A DNA stretch of 64,000 nt from Nitrospirales bacterium (lineage in GTDB: Bacteria; Nitrospirota; Nitrospiria; Nitrospirales; UBA8639): NCBI GenBank assembly GCA_020027205.1, contig JAHRAQ010000001.1, positions 1 through 64,000 of the forward strand. Direction: 5' to 3'. The notes under the pieces were generated by a model. That model had not been told where the DNA came from. It made no database searches and saw nothing but the letters and a program-made list of their open reading frames with translations. The translations under genes and the position numbers were made by a program. Of this stretch, positions 51,406 through 60,909 are shown piece by piece (position 1 is the first letter of the stretch; each line of letters opens with the position of its first letter).

Positions 51406-53919
51406 ATGAGTCACTCCATCCATATTAAAGGCGCGCGCGAGCATAATCTGAAAAATCTCGACGTGTCGATCCCGCGCGACCGGCTGGTGGTGCTGACGGG
51501 ATTGAGCGGGTCCGGGAAGTCGTCGCTTGCCTTTGACACGATTTACGCCGAAGGCCAGCGGCGCTACGTCGAGTCGTTGTCGGCTTACGCGCGCCAGTTT
51601 CTGGAACAGATGGGCAAGCCCGACGTGGATGCCATCGAGGGACTGTCGCCCGCCATTTCCATCGAGCAAAAAAACACCAGCCACAATCCGCGCTCCACGG
51701 TCGGCACCGTCACGGAAATTTACGATTATCTGCGCCTACTCTTTGCAAGAGCGGGGCGGCCGTCGTGCGTCAAGTGCGGGCAGCCGATCACGGCGCAAAC
51801 CGTGCAGCAGATGGTGGATGCCATCGGGGCGCTGCCGGCGGGGTCACGGGTGCAAGTGCTGGCCCCGATTGTGCGGGGGCGGAAAGGGGAATATCGCAAG
51901 GAACTGGCCGATGCTCGACGCGCCGGGTACGTGCGCGCCCGGATTGACGGCGCGCTCGTCGGCCTTGACGATGTTAAGATGCTGGAGAAACAGCGGAACC
52001 ATACGATTGAGATTGTCGTGGATCGTCTGGTGATGAAGGACGACGACGCCCTGCGGCGGCGGCTGGCGGAGTCGGTGGAGACGGCTCTGAAATTAACGCC
52101 GGGCCTGGTGGGGATTCTGCGGGATGCGGGGGACGTGATTCTCTACAGCGAAGCCCTGGCCTGCATCCGGTGCGGCGTGAGTTATCCCGAACTGACGCCG
52201 CGCGTCTTTTCCTTCAACAGCCCGCATGGCGCCTGCTACGCCTGCGACGGAATCGGCCATGAGGTCTTCGCGGGCCGGGACGGGCGGGACCCCGTCGAGA
52301 GCCGGGTCTGCCCGGTGTGCCGGGGCGCGCGGCTGAAAGCGGAAAGTCTGGCGGTGAAAGTCGGCGGGCGCTCCATCGCGGACGTCACGCGGCTGTCCAT
52401 TCGAGAGGCGGCGCATTTTTTCGAGGCGCTGGAATTAAGCGAACGCGAGCGAATGATCGGCCGGCGCATCCTGAAAGAAATTCTGGAACGGCTGGAGTTT
52501 TTGCTCAACGTGGGCCTGGACTATCTGACGCTGGACCGGGCGGCGGCGACGCTCTCCGGCGGCGAAGGGCAGCGCATCCGGCTGGCCACGCAAATCGGGT
52601 CGGGGCTGGTGGGGGTGCTGTACATTCTCGACGAACCCAGCATCGGCCTGCATCAACGCGACAATCGCCGGCTGCTGCAAACCCTGTTGCGGCTTCGCGA
52701 CATGGGCAACACCGTGCTGGTCGTGGAGCACGACGCGGAAACCATGCGCGTCGCCGACCACCTGATCGACATGGGCCCCGGCGCCGGGGTCTACGGCGGG
52801 CGCATCGTGGCGCAGGGCGCGCCGGCGGAAGTCATGGGCCATCCCGATTCGCTGACCGGGCGGTATCTGCGGGGAGACGAACGGGTCGCGTTGCCACGCC
52901 GAACGCGCACGCCCAAAGGCACGCTGTCCATCGTCGGCGCGAACAAATACAATCTGAAATCCGTGAACGTCACCGTGCCGCTGGGACTGTTCACATGCGT
53001 GACCGGCGTGTCCGGGTCGGGCAAGAGCACCCTCATCCTGGAGGTGTTGTTCCCGTCGCTGGCGCAATGCCTGGAACGTGACACACCCATGATGGACGGA
53101 TGCCGGGCGTTGAAAGGCGCGCGGGCGCTGGACAAGGTGATTGACATCGATCAATCGCCGATTGGCCGAACGCCGCGCTCCAATCCCGCCACATACACGG
53201 GGCTGTTCACCTTTATTCGAGATCTGTTCGCCGGACTGCCGGAGTCGCGGATGCGCGGCTACAAGCCGGGGCGCTACAGTTTCAACGTCAAAGGCGGGCG
53301 GTGCGAGTCATGCCAGGGCGACGGCCTCATCAAAATCGAAATGCATTTTCTGCCCGATGTCTACGTCACCTGCGAAGTCTGCCGGGGCCGGCGGTACAAC
53401 CGCGAAACGCTGGACGTCCGGCACAAAGGCAAACACATCGCGGAGGTGCTGGACATGACGGTGGCCGAGGCGCTGGAGTTTTTCACGCACATCCCGCCCA
53501 TCAAAACCAAACTGCAAACGCTGGCCGACGTGGGGCTGCACTACGTCAAACTGGGACAATCCGCCACGACGCTGTCGGGCGGCGAAGCCCAGCGCGTAAA
53601 GTTGAGCCGCGAACTCTCCCGGCGGGCCACGGGCCGCACCCTGTATATTCTGGACGAGCCGACGACCGGCCTGCATTTTGCGGACGTGCAACGCCTGCTC
53701 GACGTGCTGAACCGGCTGGTCGAACACGGGAACACCGTGATCGTGATCGAACACAATCTGGACGTGATTCGAAACGCGGACTGGATTGTGGACCTCGGCC
53801 CCGACGGCGGCGACCGCGGCGGCCGCGTCGTGGCGGAAGGCGCGCCCGCCGACGTGAAGAAATCCGGCACGTCATGGACCGCGCAAGTCCTGCGCGAAGA
53901 CGCGAAGGGCACGGCATGA
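51406..53919 (+). CDS. uvrA: Excinuclease UvrA, short form lacking the insertion domain
   Basis: 837 aa against about 940 in E. coli. Walker A1 [12 protein letters not shown] (residue 31), CxxC in CVKCGQP (near 125), the UvrB-contact region [14 protein letters not shown], zinc site CIRCG...CYACDGIG (near 250), first signature LSGGEGQR (382), Walker A2 GVSGSGKST (533), second zinc module CESCQGDG...CEVCRG (633) and signature LSGGEAQR (723) are all present. Between CYACDGIG and CPVCRGARL only about 20 residues remain where roughly 110 are usual. The frame is intact across the gap. Start at 51406. Confidence 0.96.
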   Translation: MSHSIHIKGAREHNLKNLDVSIPRDRLVVLTGLSGSGKSSLAFDTIYAEGQRRYVESLSAYARQFLEQMGKPDVDAIEGLSPAISIEQKNTSHNPRSTVGTVTEIYDYLRLLFARAGRPSCVKCGQPITAQTVQQMVDAIGALPAGSRVQVLAPIVRGRKGEYRKELADARRAGYVRARIDGALVGLDDVKMLEKQRNHTIEIVVDRLVMKDDDALRRRLAESVETALKLTPGLVGILRDAGDVILYSEALACIRCGVSYPELTPRVFSFNSPHGACYACDGIGHEVFAGRDGRDPVESRVCPVCRGARLKAESLAVKVGGRSIADVTRLSIREAAHFFEALELSERERMIGRRILKEILERLEFLLNVGLDYLTLDRAAATLSGGEGQRIRLATQIGSGLVGVLYILDEPSIGLHQRDNRRLLQTLLRLRDMGNTVLVVEHDAETMRVADHLIDMGPGAGVYGGRIVAQGAPAEVMGHPDSLTGRYLRGDERVALPRRTRTPKGTLSIVGANKYNLKSVNVTVPLGLFTCVTGVSGSGKSTLILEVLFPSLAQCLERDTPMMDGCRALKGARALDKVIDIDQSPIGRTPRSNPATYTGLFTFIRDLFAGLPESRMRGYKPGRYSFNVKGGRCESCQGDGLIKIEMHFLPDVYVTCEVCRGRRYNRETLDVRHKGKHIAEVLDMTVAEALEFFTHIPPIKTKLQTLADVGLHYVKLGQSATTLSGGEAQRVKLSRELSRRATGRTLYILDEPTTGLHFADVQRLLDVLNRLVEHGNTVIVIEHNLDVIRNADWIVDLGPDGGDRGGRVVAEGAPADVKKSGTSWTAQVLREDAKGTA

Positions 53920-54008
53920 CGGCGAGGTGTTATACCTGTTGTGTGAATGTCAACGTCGTGCCGACGTTGAGGAATGCTGCTCAATAACGGAGTCGCCGAT
54001 GTTTGGTT

Positions 54009-54251
54009 TCATCCTTGCCCGGGCGATACCGGAGGACGCGCCACCGCGACTTTGTTCGCCGGCATGTTGTGCGTGATGAGTTCGGCGATGTCGAGCATCT
54101 TGCTGGCGTGCTGGATGTCGATGCCGACCGGCTCGCCGTTGGCGCCGAAGTCGATGACGAAGTTGTCGGCCACTTCCTCGCTTTCAACGCTCGGCTTGGG
54201 CGACAAGTCGATATACAGGGAGTCGGTTTCGCGGTCGTAGTTGATTTTCAT
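54009..54251 (-). CDS. DUF2283 protein, antitoxin-like partner
   Basis: 80 aa. MKINYDRETDSLYIDLS, then FVIDFGANGEPVGIDIQHASKML, is the DUF2283 pattern. DUF2283 genes commonly pair with DUF4258-like genes in putative toxin-antitoxin units. Its ATG overlaps the stop of the upstream gene by four bases (54248-54251), so the pair is coupled. Function unproven. Confidence 0.85.
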   Translation of the reverse strand: MKINYDRETDSLYIDLSPKPSVESEEVADNFVIDFGANGEPVGIDIQHASKMLDIAELITHNMPANKVAVARPPVSPGQG

Positions 54252-54490
54252 GGTTGAAATCCCCGGTCAAAAAAAGCGTTGAGGACGGTTGTGCGGTCGG
54301 GCAGGGTGACCACGCGCAACACGCGGCCGCCATACTCGTCGATTCTACCCCAAAACCGCACCCGACCGTCTGGCTGGGCCTCAATGCGAAGTGGTTCTTC
54401 AATCACGCGAATGCACCACGCTTGTTGCAGATACGGGCGGCGCGGCAACACAAAGTTGGTGAAGTAGTTGGTGAAAGTGTAGTCGCTCAC
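54248..54490 (-). CDS. Putative toxin-like partner of the DUF2283 protein
   Basis: 80 aa. FTNYFTNFVLPRRPYLQQAWCIRVIEEPLRIEAQPDGRVRFWGRI followed by RVLRVVTLPDRTTVLNAFFDRGF has the shape of the small beta-rich DUF4258-like proteins that precede DUF2283 genes. The NAFFD ending is characteristic of that pairing. Length and order (toxin-like gene first) fit a type II toxin-antitoxin module, but no toxic activity can be read. ATG at 54490. Confidence 0.75.
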   Translation of the reverse strand: MSDYTFTNYFTNFVLPRRPYLQQAWCIRVIEEPLRIEAQPDGRVRFWGRIDEYGGRVLRVVTLPDRTTVLNAFFDRGFQP

Positions 54491-54769
54491 ACCAACGCCT
54501 TTTCCGCCGGCTTCAGTTGTCGTATTTCTACAACCGTTTGCCGGCGTCGCCGCAAATGGCCATGCGACCGCGCCGCATCATGAAACCGTTGAACGCGCCG
54601 ACATGAAAACCAACGTGATGGACATTCCCGCCGGTGCGCTCAGTCGGAATATGAACCGCCTTCTGGCATCAAGAAGCACCTTGAAAAGTGTAGCATAATG
54701 TCGGATTTAAGCAAAAACTCCGCCAAAGGCGCCGCTTTGCGTATCAAAGAAGGAACAGGAGCCGCGCCG

Positions 54770-54946
54770 TTATTTCTTCTTGTAAATGTTCAGCCCGATT
54801 TTCTCGTCCCGGCCCGGCACCGGCACGTTTCCTTCCGTGGTGGCGATGATCGTCGTCTTGCCGGAGGAGGACGGGCCGAAATCCTTTGACAGATCGACTG
54901 TAATAGTCAGCGTCATTCCCGTGACCGACAGGTTCACATTTTTCAT
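54770..54946 (-). CDS. Conserved 58-residue microprotein
   Basis: Protein begins MKNVNLSVTGMTLTITVDLS and ends IGLNIYKKK. GPSSSGKTTIIATTEG in the middle resembles a P-loop only superficially: there is no GxxxxGK[ST] spacing with Walker B, and the chain is too short for an ATPase. AAGGAG lies 8 bases before the ATG, so it is expressed. Short alternating strands suggest a small beta domain. Function unknown. It was too short for most gene callers. Confidence 0.75.
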   Translation of the reverse strand: MKNVNLSVTGMTLTITVDLSKDFGPSSSGKTTIIATTEGNVPVPGRDEKIGLNIYKKK

Positions 54947-54977
54947 AACCGGTTCTCCTTCCGTGCGTGAACGGGCA

Positions 54978-55313
54978 TCAGCCGAAATAGACCAACGCCA
55001 GCAACACCAGCACGCCGGCCAAGCAGGGCATCACGCAGAAACACCACACCACTTTCAGCGGCGCGATGCCCGTGAGCGCGGCATAACGAGCACGATGTTC
55101 CTTGTACACAAACTCATAGGACAGCACGAGGACGGCGCAGACGAGGGCTGCCGCGCCGCTTGAACGGGGCCAGGTATAAATCCCGCTCAACACGAAATCC
55201 ATGATGAAAAACCCGCTCCATGCCGACAGCAGGACGGTGAGAACAAGAATGACACGCGCGCCGAACGGCAACCGTCCGAACCCCGCGGCCTGTGAGTCTG
55301 GAAGAGCCGGCAT
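54978..55313 (-). CDS. Small membrane protein of unknown function
   Basis: 111 aa with three to four hydrophobic segments: FGARVILVLTVLLSAWSGFFIMDFV, GAAALVCAVLVLSYEF, and VVWCFCVMPCLAGVLVLLALVYF. Basic loop YKEHRARYAALTG. Cysteines in WCFCVMPC could bind metal or form disulfides. It sits between the zinc-finger gene (18 bp upstream) and the 58-residue microprotein, all on the minus strand. No family recognised. Confidence 0.68.
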   Translation of the reverse strand: MPALPDSQAAGFGRLPFGARVILVLTVLLSAWSGFFIMDFVLSGIYTWPRSSGAAALVCAVLVLSYEFVYKEHRARYAALTGIAPLKVVWCFCVMPCLAGVLVLLALVYFG

Positions 55314-55330
55314 GATGTGACGGTCGCGGG

Positions 55331-55603
55331 CTACGCCCGGTCGGCATGTGACGCCCGGTGGTCACCCGCCGCCGCCGCGCGTTTGCATTTCCGGCACACG
55401 CGGGGGCGCCGTTTGAGAATAAGGCTCTTGCCGCGCGCAAGGCACAGGTAATGCACGAATCGGTGGCACACCGAACAACGTTGCCATCCCCCCATGAAGA
55501 AGGTGGTCCGGCGGGACAGCACAAAACGACACACGCCGCAACGCTCCTGTTCAACACCCAGCAGGAGCGGCGCCCATTCACCGGCGGCTTTCCGAATGCT
55601 CAT
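55331..55603 (-). CDS. Small cysteine-rich zinc-finger protein
   Basis: 90 aa. Three knuckles, CGVC near residue 21, CSVCHRFVHYLC near 41 and CRKC near 70, indicate a FYVE/RING-like cross-brace able to bind two zinc ions. The C terminus is Ala-rich. Start MSIRKAAGEW at 55603 chosen because upstream in-frame residues derive from a repeat. Role unknown. It may be co-transcribed with the two downstream small genes. Confidence 0.68.
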   Translation of the reverse strand: MSIRKAAGEWAPLLLGVEQERCGVCRFVLSRRTTFFMGGWQRCSVCHRFVHYLCLARGKSLILKRRPRVCRKCKRAAAAGDHRASHADRA

Positions 55604-55639
55604 GGAAAAACAGTATAGCCGGGCGGGCGCGGTGGTGAC

Positions 55640-55790
55640 AAATACGGCGTGTGCGGAATCCATCCGTAAGAGGTGAATGGCAGACAGGAAACTGAAGGAT
55701 GGATTCCCGACTACTAATGTCGGGAATGACGGAAGGAAAGGATTTGATTCCCGATTAAAATGTTGGGAATGACGGAAGGGGTACGGGAAA
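55640..55790. repeat. REP-like palindrome cluster before the prenyl synthase gene
   Basis: A GCG-variant arm (TGTGCGGAATCCATCC) at 55651-55666. Standard arm GATGGATTCCCGAC...GTCGGGAATGACGG at 55698-55732. A decayed arm GATTTGATTCCCGATTAAAA...TTGGGAATGACGG at 55741-55776. The rest of the gap to 55977 has no gene. Confidence 0.78.
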
Positions 55791-55977
55791 GACGGCGAGC
55801 GATGCGGGCATGGCGGCATGACAGAGCGGTGCGGGTGTGACGAAAGACCAAGGCGCGCTTCACAGGTTTCACTTTTCGACACAACTGGCGCGTATGGCGG
55901 TTTGACACTCTTCGGGAACTTGTGTCAGGTTTTCGCCTTCTCAATCGTCGTTGCACCAGCGTCGCAGAAAGACCCCC

Positions 55978-56874
55978 ATGCCCGTCGATATTCAGCCATA
56001 CCTTGACCGGAAACGGGAAGCCGTTGATCGCTATCTGGAAGGACATCTGCCGGCTCCGCATTCTTCCCCGGCCGTCCTGCACGAGTCGATACAGTACAGT
56101 CTGCTGGCCGGCGGCAAACGGATTCGCCCCATCCTGACGATGGCCTCGGCAGAGGCGATTGGACCGCCGCCCGCCGCCGTGCTACCCGTGGCCTGCGCGT
56201 TTGAATTGATTCACACGTATTCGCTGATTCACGACGATTTGCCGGCGATGGACAACGACGATTTTCGCCGTGGAAAAGCCACCAATCATAAAGTCTACGG
56301 GGACGGGATGGCGATTCTGGCGGGCGACGGGCTGCACACCATGGCGTTCGAATGGTGCAGCCGGGCCGACTTGGTGACGGACGTGGACCCCCGATGCCAG
56401 GTGCGGATCATCGAGGAACTGGCGCTGGGGGCCGGCACGGCGGGCATGGTGGGCGGGCAGGCGCTGGATCTGCAAGCCGAACACCAGCGGGTGGAATGGG
56501 AGGCCTTGCAACAAATTCACGCGCACAAAACGGGGCGGCTGATTCGCGCCGCCGTGCGCGCCGGCGCGCTGTTGTCCGGGGCGACGATGACGCAATATGA
56601 ACACCTGACGGGATATGCCGAAGACATCGGCTTGGCGTTCCAGATTACGGATGACATCTTAAACGTGACGGGCACGCGGGCGGCCCTGGGCAAGGACGCC
56701 CAGACGGACGGCGAGCGGGGCAAGCAGACGTATCCCTCGGTGTACGGGCTTGACGGCGCCCGGCGACTGGCACGGGAATGTGTCGACCGCGCCGTGACAC
56801 GGCTGGATGGTTTTGATGAAAAAGCGGATCCGTTGAGAGGCATCGCGCACTATATTGTTAATCGCACCCACTAA
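55978..56874 (+). CDS. ispA: Polyprenyl diphosphate synthase (FPP/GGPP synthase type)
   Basis: 298 aa. The first aspartate-rich motif is DDLPAMDNDDFRRG near residue 85, the second is DDILN near 228, and GGKRIRP near 44 binds isopentenyl diphosphate. Makes C15 or C20 prenyl chains. Start MPVDIQPYL at 55978. Downstream genes hpnA and the CruF-like gene make isoprenoid end products, which fits a local isoprenoid cluster. Confidence 0.93.
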   Translation: MPVDIQPYLDRKREAVDRYLEGHLPAPHSSPAVLHESIQYSLLAGGKRIRPILTMASAEAIGPPPAAVLPVACAFELIHTYSLIHDDLPAMDNDDFRRGKATNHKVYGDGMAILAGDGLHTMAFEWCSRADLVTDVDPRCQVRIIEELALGAGTAGMVGGQALDLQAEHQRVEWEALQQIHAHKTGRLIRAAVRAGALLSGATMTQYEHLTGYAEDIGLAFQITDDILNVTGTRAALGKDAQTDGERGKQTYPSVYGLDGARRLARECVDRAVTRLDGFDEKADPLRGIAHYIVNRTH

Positions 56875-56952
56875 CCCCCGCCTCTCCCGGACCGGCCCCG
56901 ACCCGCTCGCCCCGTTGCGCCGCGCGTTCCACCGGGCCGAACGTTCCCCGTT

Positions 56953-57939
56953 ATGAAAGTTCTGGTCACCGGCGTCACGGGTTTTATCGGGTCCGCCGTG
57001 GCGCGCGCGCTGGTGCGGGCCGGGACGGACGTGCGGGGACTGGTCCGCCCCGGCGCGGACGTGCGGGCGCTGGACGGACTGGCGATTGAATCCGTGCCCG
57101 GCGACGTGAACGACGCCGCCTCGCTCCGGTCGGCGCTCGCCGGCTGCCGGCAGGTGTACCACGTGGCGGCGCATTATGCCCTGTGGGCGCGCGACCCTTC
57201 CGTCTTCCACAGAGTGAACGTTGAAGGCACCGGGGCCGTCATGGCCGCGGCGCGCGAGGCGGGTGTCGAACGTGTCGTGTACACGAGCACGATCGGAACC
57301 ATCGGGTTGCCCGACGACGGCGGGCCTGGCACCGAGGACACGCCCGTCGACCCGGCCCGGATGGCGGGGGCGTACAAACGTTCCAAGTACGCCGCCGAGC
57401 AGGTCGTCATGCGGGCGGCGGCGGCGGGGCTGCCGGTGGTGATTGTGAATCCGTCGGCGCCGGTGGGCGTGGGCGACGTGAAGCCGACCCCGACCGGTCA
57501 AATCATCGTGGACTTTATGAAGCGGCGCATGGTGGCCTATCTCGAAACCGGCATGAACCTCGTTGACGTGGAGGACGTGGCGGTCGGACACCTGCGGGCC
57601 ATGGAACGCGGACGGGTCGGCGAGCGGTACATTCTCGGCGGGCGCAATCTGATGTTGAAAGACGTGTTTGAGATGTTGAGTCCGTTGACGGGCGTGGCGG
57701 CGCCGACGCTGAAACTGCCGCGCGGCCTGATCCTGCCCCTGGCGCATCTCAACGCCTGGCTGGCGGATTACGTGACGCATCGCCCGCCGCGCATTCCGCT
57801 TGACGGGGTGCGCATGGCGAAGGACGTGATGCATTATGATTGCGCCAAAGCCGTTCGGGAACTGGGATTGCCGCAGACCCCGGTGGAGACGGCGCTGGCC
57901 AAAGCGGTCGCCTGGTTCCGGGAACACGGTTATGCGTGA
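56953..57939 (+). CDS. hpnA: Hopanoid-associated sugar epimerase HpnA
   Basis: 328 aa extended SDR. GVTGFIGSAVARAL near residue 6, HVAAHYALWARDP near 80, TSTIGTIG, and the catalytic YKRSKYAAEQ near 142. NPSAPVGVGDVKPTPTG is the family mark that separates HpnA from generic epimerases. In hopanoid producers HpnA is coexpressed with squalene-hopene genes; here it follows a prenyl synthase gene by 78 bp. Confidence 0.93.
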   Translation: MKVLVTGVTGFIGSAVARALVRAGTDVRGLVRPGADVRALDGLAIESVPGDVNDAASLRSALAGCRQVYHVAAHYALWARDPSVFHRVNVEGTGAVMAAAREAGVERVVYTSTIGTIGLPDDGGPGTEDTPVDPARMAGAYKRSKYAAEQVVMRAAAAGLPVVIVNPSAPVGVGDVKPTPTGQIIVDFMKRRMVAYLETGMNLVDVEDVAVGHLRAMERGRVGERYILGGRNLMLKDVFEMLSPLTGVAAPTLKLPRGLILPLAHLNAWLADYVTHRPPRIPLDGVRMAKDVMHYDCAKAVRELGLPQTPVETALAKAVAWFREHGYA

Positions 57940-57948
57940 GGGCGCGGC

Positions 57949-58755
57949 ATGAACGAACTTCCTGACGTGCCCGTGCTGCTGGTCAAGACCCTGTGGCTGC
58001 GGCCCTATGTCTTCATCTTCCTGGGCATCGCGCTGGTCACCGCGTCGCGGATGCTGGGATGGAAACGCACCGGCGCGATGTTCGGCATCACATGGGCGGT
58101 CGCGTTCGCCGGCGAATTTGCCTCGACCCGCATCGGGTTCCCCTTCGGCGATTACTATTACACAGCGTCGACCGTCGGCGAGGAATTGTATCTGTCCAAC
58201 GTGCCGTTCATGGATTCGTTGTCGTTCACCTTTTTGTTGTACGCGAGTTATTGCCTGGCCCTGTGGTTTCTCCTGCCGCATCAGGCCGCGTCGTCCGCGC
58301 CGGGGCGGTGGCTGTCGGCACACGAGATGCTGTCATGGCCGGTCATCGGCCTGACCGGCCTGTGGTTCATGTTGATCGACGTGGTGATCGACCCGGTGAC
58401 GCTGCGTGGCGGTCGCTGGTTTTTGGGACAGATTTACGGGTATCCCGACCCCGGTGTGTATTTCGGCGTCCCCCTGGCCAACTTTGCGGGGTGGTTTGTG
58501 GTGGGCGTGACGGCGATGGCGGGCTACAGGTTGCTTGACCGGCACACGGGCCTGCTGCCCGCGCGGCCCCGCGCCCTCCCCGCCCGCGACGTGCTGCTAG
58601 GCTGCGGGGTGTATTACGGCGTGCTGGTGTTCAGTTTAACCATGACCTTCTGGATCGGCGAGCCGCTGCTGGGCCTGGTGGGATGCGTGATTTATCTGCC
58701 CGTAACCGCGCTGGCGTTGCTGAAAATGCACCGGGGGACGGAGGCGTTGTCTTGA
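57949..58755 (+). CDS. CruF-like carotenoid biosynthesis membrane protein
   Basis: 268 aa, seven or so membrane helices. The PF04240-type pattern is GEFASTRIGFPFGDYYYTASTVGEELYLSNVPFMDSLSFTFLLYASY and DVVIDPVTLRGGRWFLGQIYGYPDPGVYFGVPLANFAGWFVVG, with conserved Asp/Glu/Tyr in membrane regions. CruF hydrates the end groups of carotenoids. It begins 9 bp after hpnA, so the genes are probably one operon. Hydratase activity on a specific carotenoid is inferred. Confidence 0.9.
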   Translation: MNELPDVPVLLVKTLWLRPYVFIFLGIALVTASRMLGWKRTGAMFGITWAVAFAGEFASTRIGFPFGDYYYTASTVGEELYLSNVPFMDSLSFTFLLYASYCLALWFLLPHQAASSAPGRWLSAHEMLSWPVIGLTGLWFMLIDVVIDPVTLRGGRWFLGQIYGYPDPGVYFGVPLANFAGWFVVGVTAMAGYRLLDRHTGLLPARPRALPARDVLLGCGVYYGVLVFSLTMTFWIGEPLLGLVGCVIYLPVTALALLKMHRGTEALS

Positions 58756-58871
58756 CACATCTCGGAACGCTGTGTTAATGGGAGACGTCCGCGCAATGTG
58801 GTGTGGTGGCGGGCAGTAGCGAGCGGTGACGGGGTTGCCCGTCCACCCCCGGCGGACATCAAGGAGCGTGC

Positions 58872-58967
58872 ATGGCAAGCGTAGTCAAAAAGCGACGCAA
58901 AAAAATGCGGAAACACAAGCATAAAAAACTGCGCAGGCGCATGAAATTTGCCCGTCGGCGAACCTGA
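58872..58967 (+). CDS. AURKAIP1/COX24-domain microprotein (31 residues)
   Basis: MASVVKKRRKKMRKHKHKKL, then RRRMKFARRRT. The KKRRKKMRKHKHKKLRRRMKF core is the AURKAIP1/COX24 domain, found as tiny proteins in several bacterial phyla and as part of mitochondrial ribosomal proteins. Probably ribosome-associated. AAGGAG lies before the ATG. Too short for standard gene calling. Confidence 0.88.
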   Translation: MASVVKKRRKKMRKHKHKKLRRRMKFARRRT

Positions 58968-59133
58968 TCTCCACCGTTGGCATCGCCCTCCCCTTTCGCA
59001 ACCGGATGTCGAACCGGCCCCGGCGGCTATCGAGCCGGCCCCGGTCGGCGGCGTACGTGTTCCCGGTCCGGCACGGGTCTGTCGATAGAGCCGGCCGGCG
59101 ACATGGCCGGCGCCCGGCCATGATGGTCACGCC

Positions 59134-60909
59134 ATGAGCGTCATGTCCCGCCTGTGGCCGTTTCTTCGTCCCCACCTGGCGCACATGATTGTCGCCGGCC
59201 TGCTGATCATGGGCGTGGCCGTCATCAATCTGATCCTGCTGAAACTCGCCGGCACGCTGTGGGACCTGGTCGCCGTGCAGCGCAACGCCGACCGCATGAC
59301 CCGAACCCTGGCCGTGTTTCTGGCCCTCGCCCTCGCGCAAAGCGTGCTGGCCATGGGGCAGAGTTACCTGACCACCCGCCTCTCGCAACGGGTCATCGCC
59401 GATTTTCGCACCCATCTGTTTCGTCATCTGCAAACACTGTCGCTGAGGTTTTTTGCCAAACGGCGGACGGGGGATATTCTTTCGCGGCTGATGAACGACG
59501 TGGGCATTATCCAGAAACTCGCGACCGACACTCCCATCGACTCCGTTAAACAGATCGTGACGCTGATCGGCGGCATCGCGTTTCTCCTGTTTATGAACTG
59601 GAAACTCTGTCTGCTGATCGTCCTGCTGATTCCGCTGCTGATCCTCGTGGCCCGCCTGTTCGGGAAACGCCTGCAAGCCCTGTCCGTACAGATACAGGAT
59701 CACACCGCCTCGCTGTCGACGCTGATTGAAGAGGTGGTCTCCGGGATTCGCGTGGTCAAATCCTTTGTTCGAACGACCCGCGAGAACCGGCGGTTCGGCG
59801 ACGCGCTGAACGTCCTGGTGGCCGGCACGCTCCGCCGCGCCGCCATCCTCTCCGTTTTTATTCCCCTCATCACGCTGTTGACGTTCGCCATGGCCGGGCT
59901 GGTCTTCTGGTACGGCGGCGTCCAGGTGATCGACGGGGCCATGACGCCGGGCGACCTCTTCGCCTTCGTGTTGTTCGCGGGGATTCTCATCGGCCCGTTC
60001 GGCTCCATCGCGCGGGTTTTTTCTCAAATGAAAGAGGGGCAGGGCGCCCTGCAACGGGTCTTCGAACTGCTCGACACCGCCCCCGACATCACGGACGCCC
60101 CGGACGCCGTCGAGGTGCGCGACGTGCGGGGCCATATCACCTTCTCGCACGTGAGTTTTGCTTACGATCCCCGTCACCCGGTGCTCACCGATCTCTCCTT
60201 TGACGTGCGGCCGGGCGACACGGTGGCGATTGTCGGCCCCACCGGCGCGGGGAAAAGTACCATCGTGAATCTCCTGCACCGGTTTTATGATCCCGTCGAC
60301 GGATGCGTCATGATTGACCACCGGGACCTCCGCCATGTGCGGTTGGCCGACCTGTACCGGCACATGGCCATCGTGCCCCAGGACACGGTGCTGTTCGGGG
60401 ACACGGTGCTGGAAAATATCCGCTACGGCCGGGAAGGCGCGTCGGAGCAGGACGTCATCGAGGCCAGTTGCGCCGCCAATGCGCATGACTTCATCACGGT
60501 GCTGCCCGACGGCTACGCCACGACGGTCGGGGAAAAGGGGATCAATTTTTCAGGCGGGCAGCGTCAACGCATCGCCATTGCGCGGGCCATTCTCAAAAAT
60601 CCCCGGCTGCTCATTCTGGACGAAGCCACCTCGTCACTCGATGCCGAATCCGAGCAACTGGTGCGGCAGGCCCTGCAACGGCTCATGGCGGGACGCACCA
60701 CCGTGGTCATCGCCCACCGCCTCACCACCATTCAGGAAGCCGACCGGATTCTGGTGCTGAACCGGGGCCGCATCGTCGAGGAAGGCGCGCACGCGACCCT
60801 GATGCAACGGGAGGGACTCTACCGCCACCTCTACACGCTCCTGGTGGCGGAACAGGAATCCGGCGCGCCCGCCACGGCCTCGCCGGCGCACCGGGGCGGG
60901 ATTACTTGA
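59134..60909 (+). CDS. MsbA-like ABC exporter (half-transporter)
   Basis: 591 aa. Six membrane helices in the first 310 residues, then an ATPase domain: Walker A VGPTGAGKSTIV near residue 367, Q loop VPQDTVLFGDTV, signature FSGGQRQRIAIARA near 470, Walker B LLILDEATSSLD. Works as a homodimer. Such exporters flip lipids or drugs; MsbA-type lipid A/hydrophobic substrate is plausible but not shown. Its 3' end overlaps the convergent secreted-protein gene by 8 bp. Confidence 0.93.
   Translation: MSVMSRLWPFLRPHLAHMIVAGLLIMGVAVINLILLKLAGTLWDLVAVQRNADRMTRTLAVFLALALAQSVLAMGQSYLTTRLSQRVIADFRTHLFRHLQTLSLRFFAKRRTGDILSRLMNDVGIIQKLATDTPIDSVKQIVTLIGGIAFLLFMNWKLCLLIVLLIPLLILVARLFGKRLQALSVQIQDHTASLSTLIEEVVSGIRVVKSFVRTTRENRRFGDALNVLVAGTLRRAAILSVFIPLITLLTFAMAGLVFWYGGVQVIDGAMTPGDLFAFVLFAGILIGPFGSIARVFSQMKEGQGALQRVFELLDTAPDITDAPDAVEVRDVRGHITFSHVSFAYDPRHPVLTDLSFDVRPGDTVAIVGPTGAGKSTIVNLLHRFYDPVDGCVMIDHRDLRHVRLADLYRHMAIVPQDTVLFGDTVLENIRYGREGASEQDVIEASCAANAHDFITVLPDGYATTVGEKGINFSGGQRQRIAIARAILKNPRLLILDEATSSLDAESEQLVRQALQRLMAGRTTVVIAHRLTTIQEADRILVLNRGRIVEEGAHATLMQREGLYRHLYTLLVAEQESGAPATASPAHRGGIT

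Noticed and set aside
54698..54889. Plus-strand 63-codon frame
   Set aside because: It is antisense to the 58-residue microprotein, which has a proper ribosome-binding site and better composition.
54770..54946. P-loop ATPase from the SSSGKTT segment
   Set aside because: The protein is only 58 residues with no Walker B or flanking glycine pattern; the resemblance is superficial.
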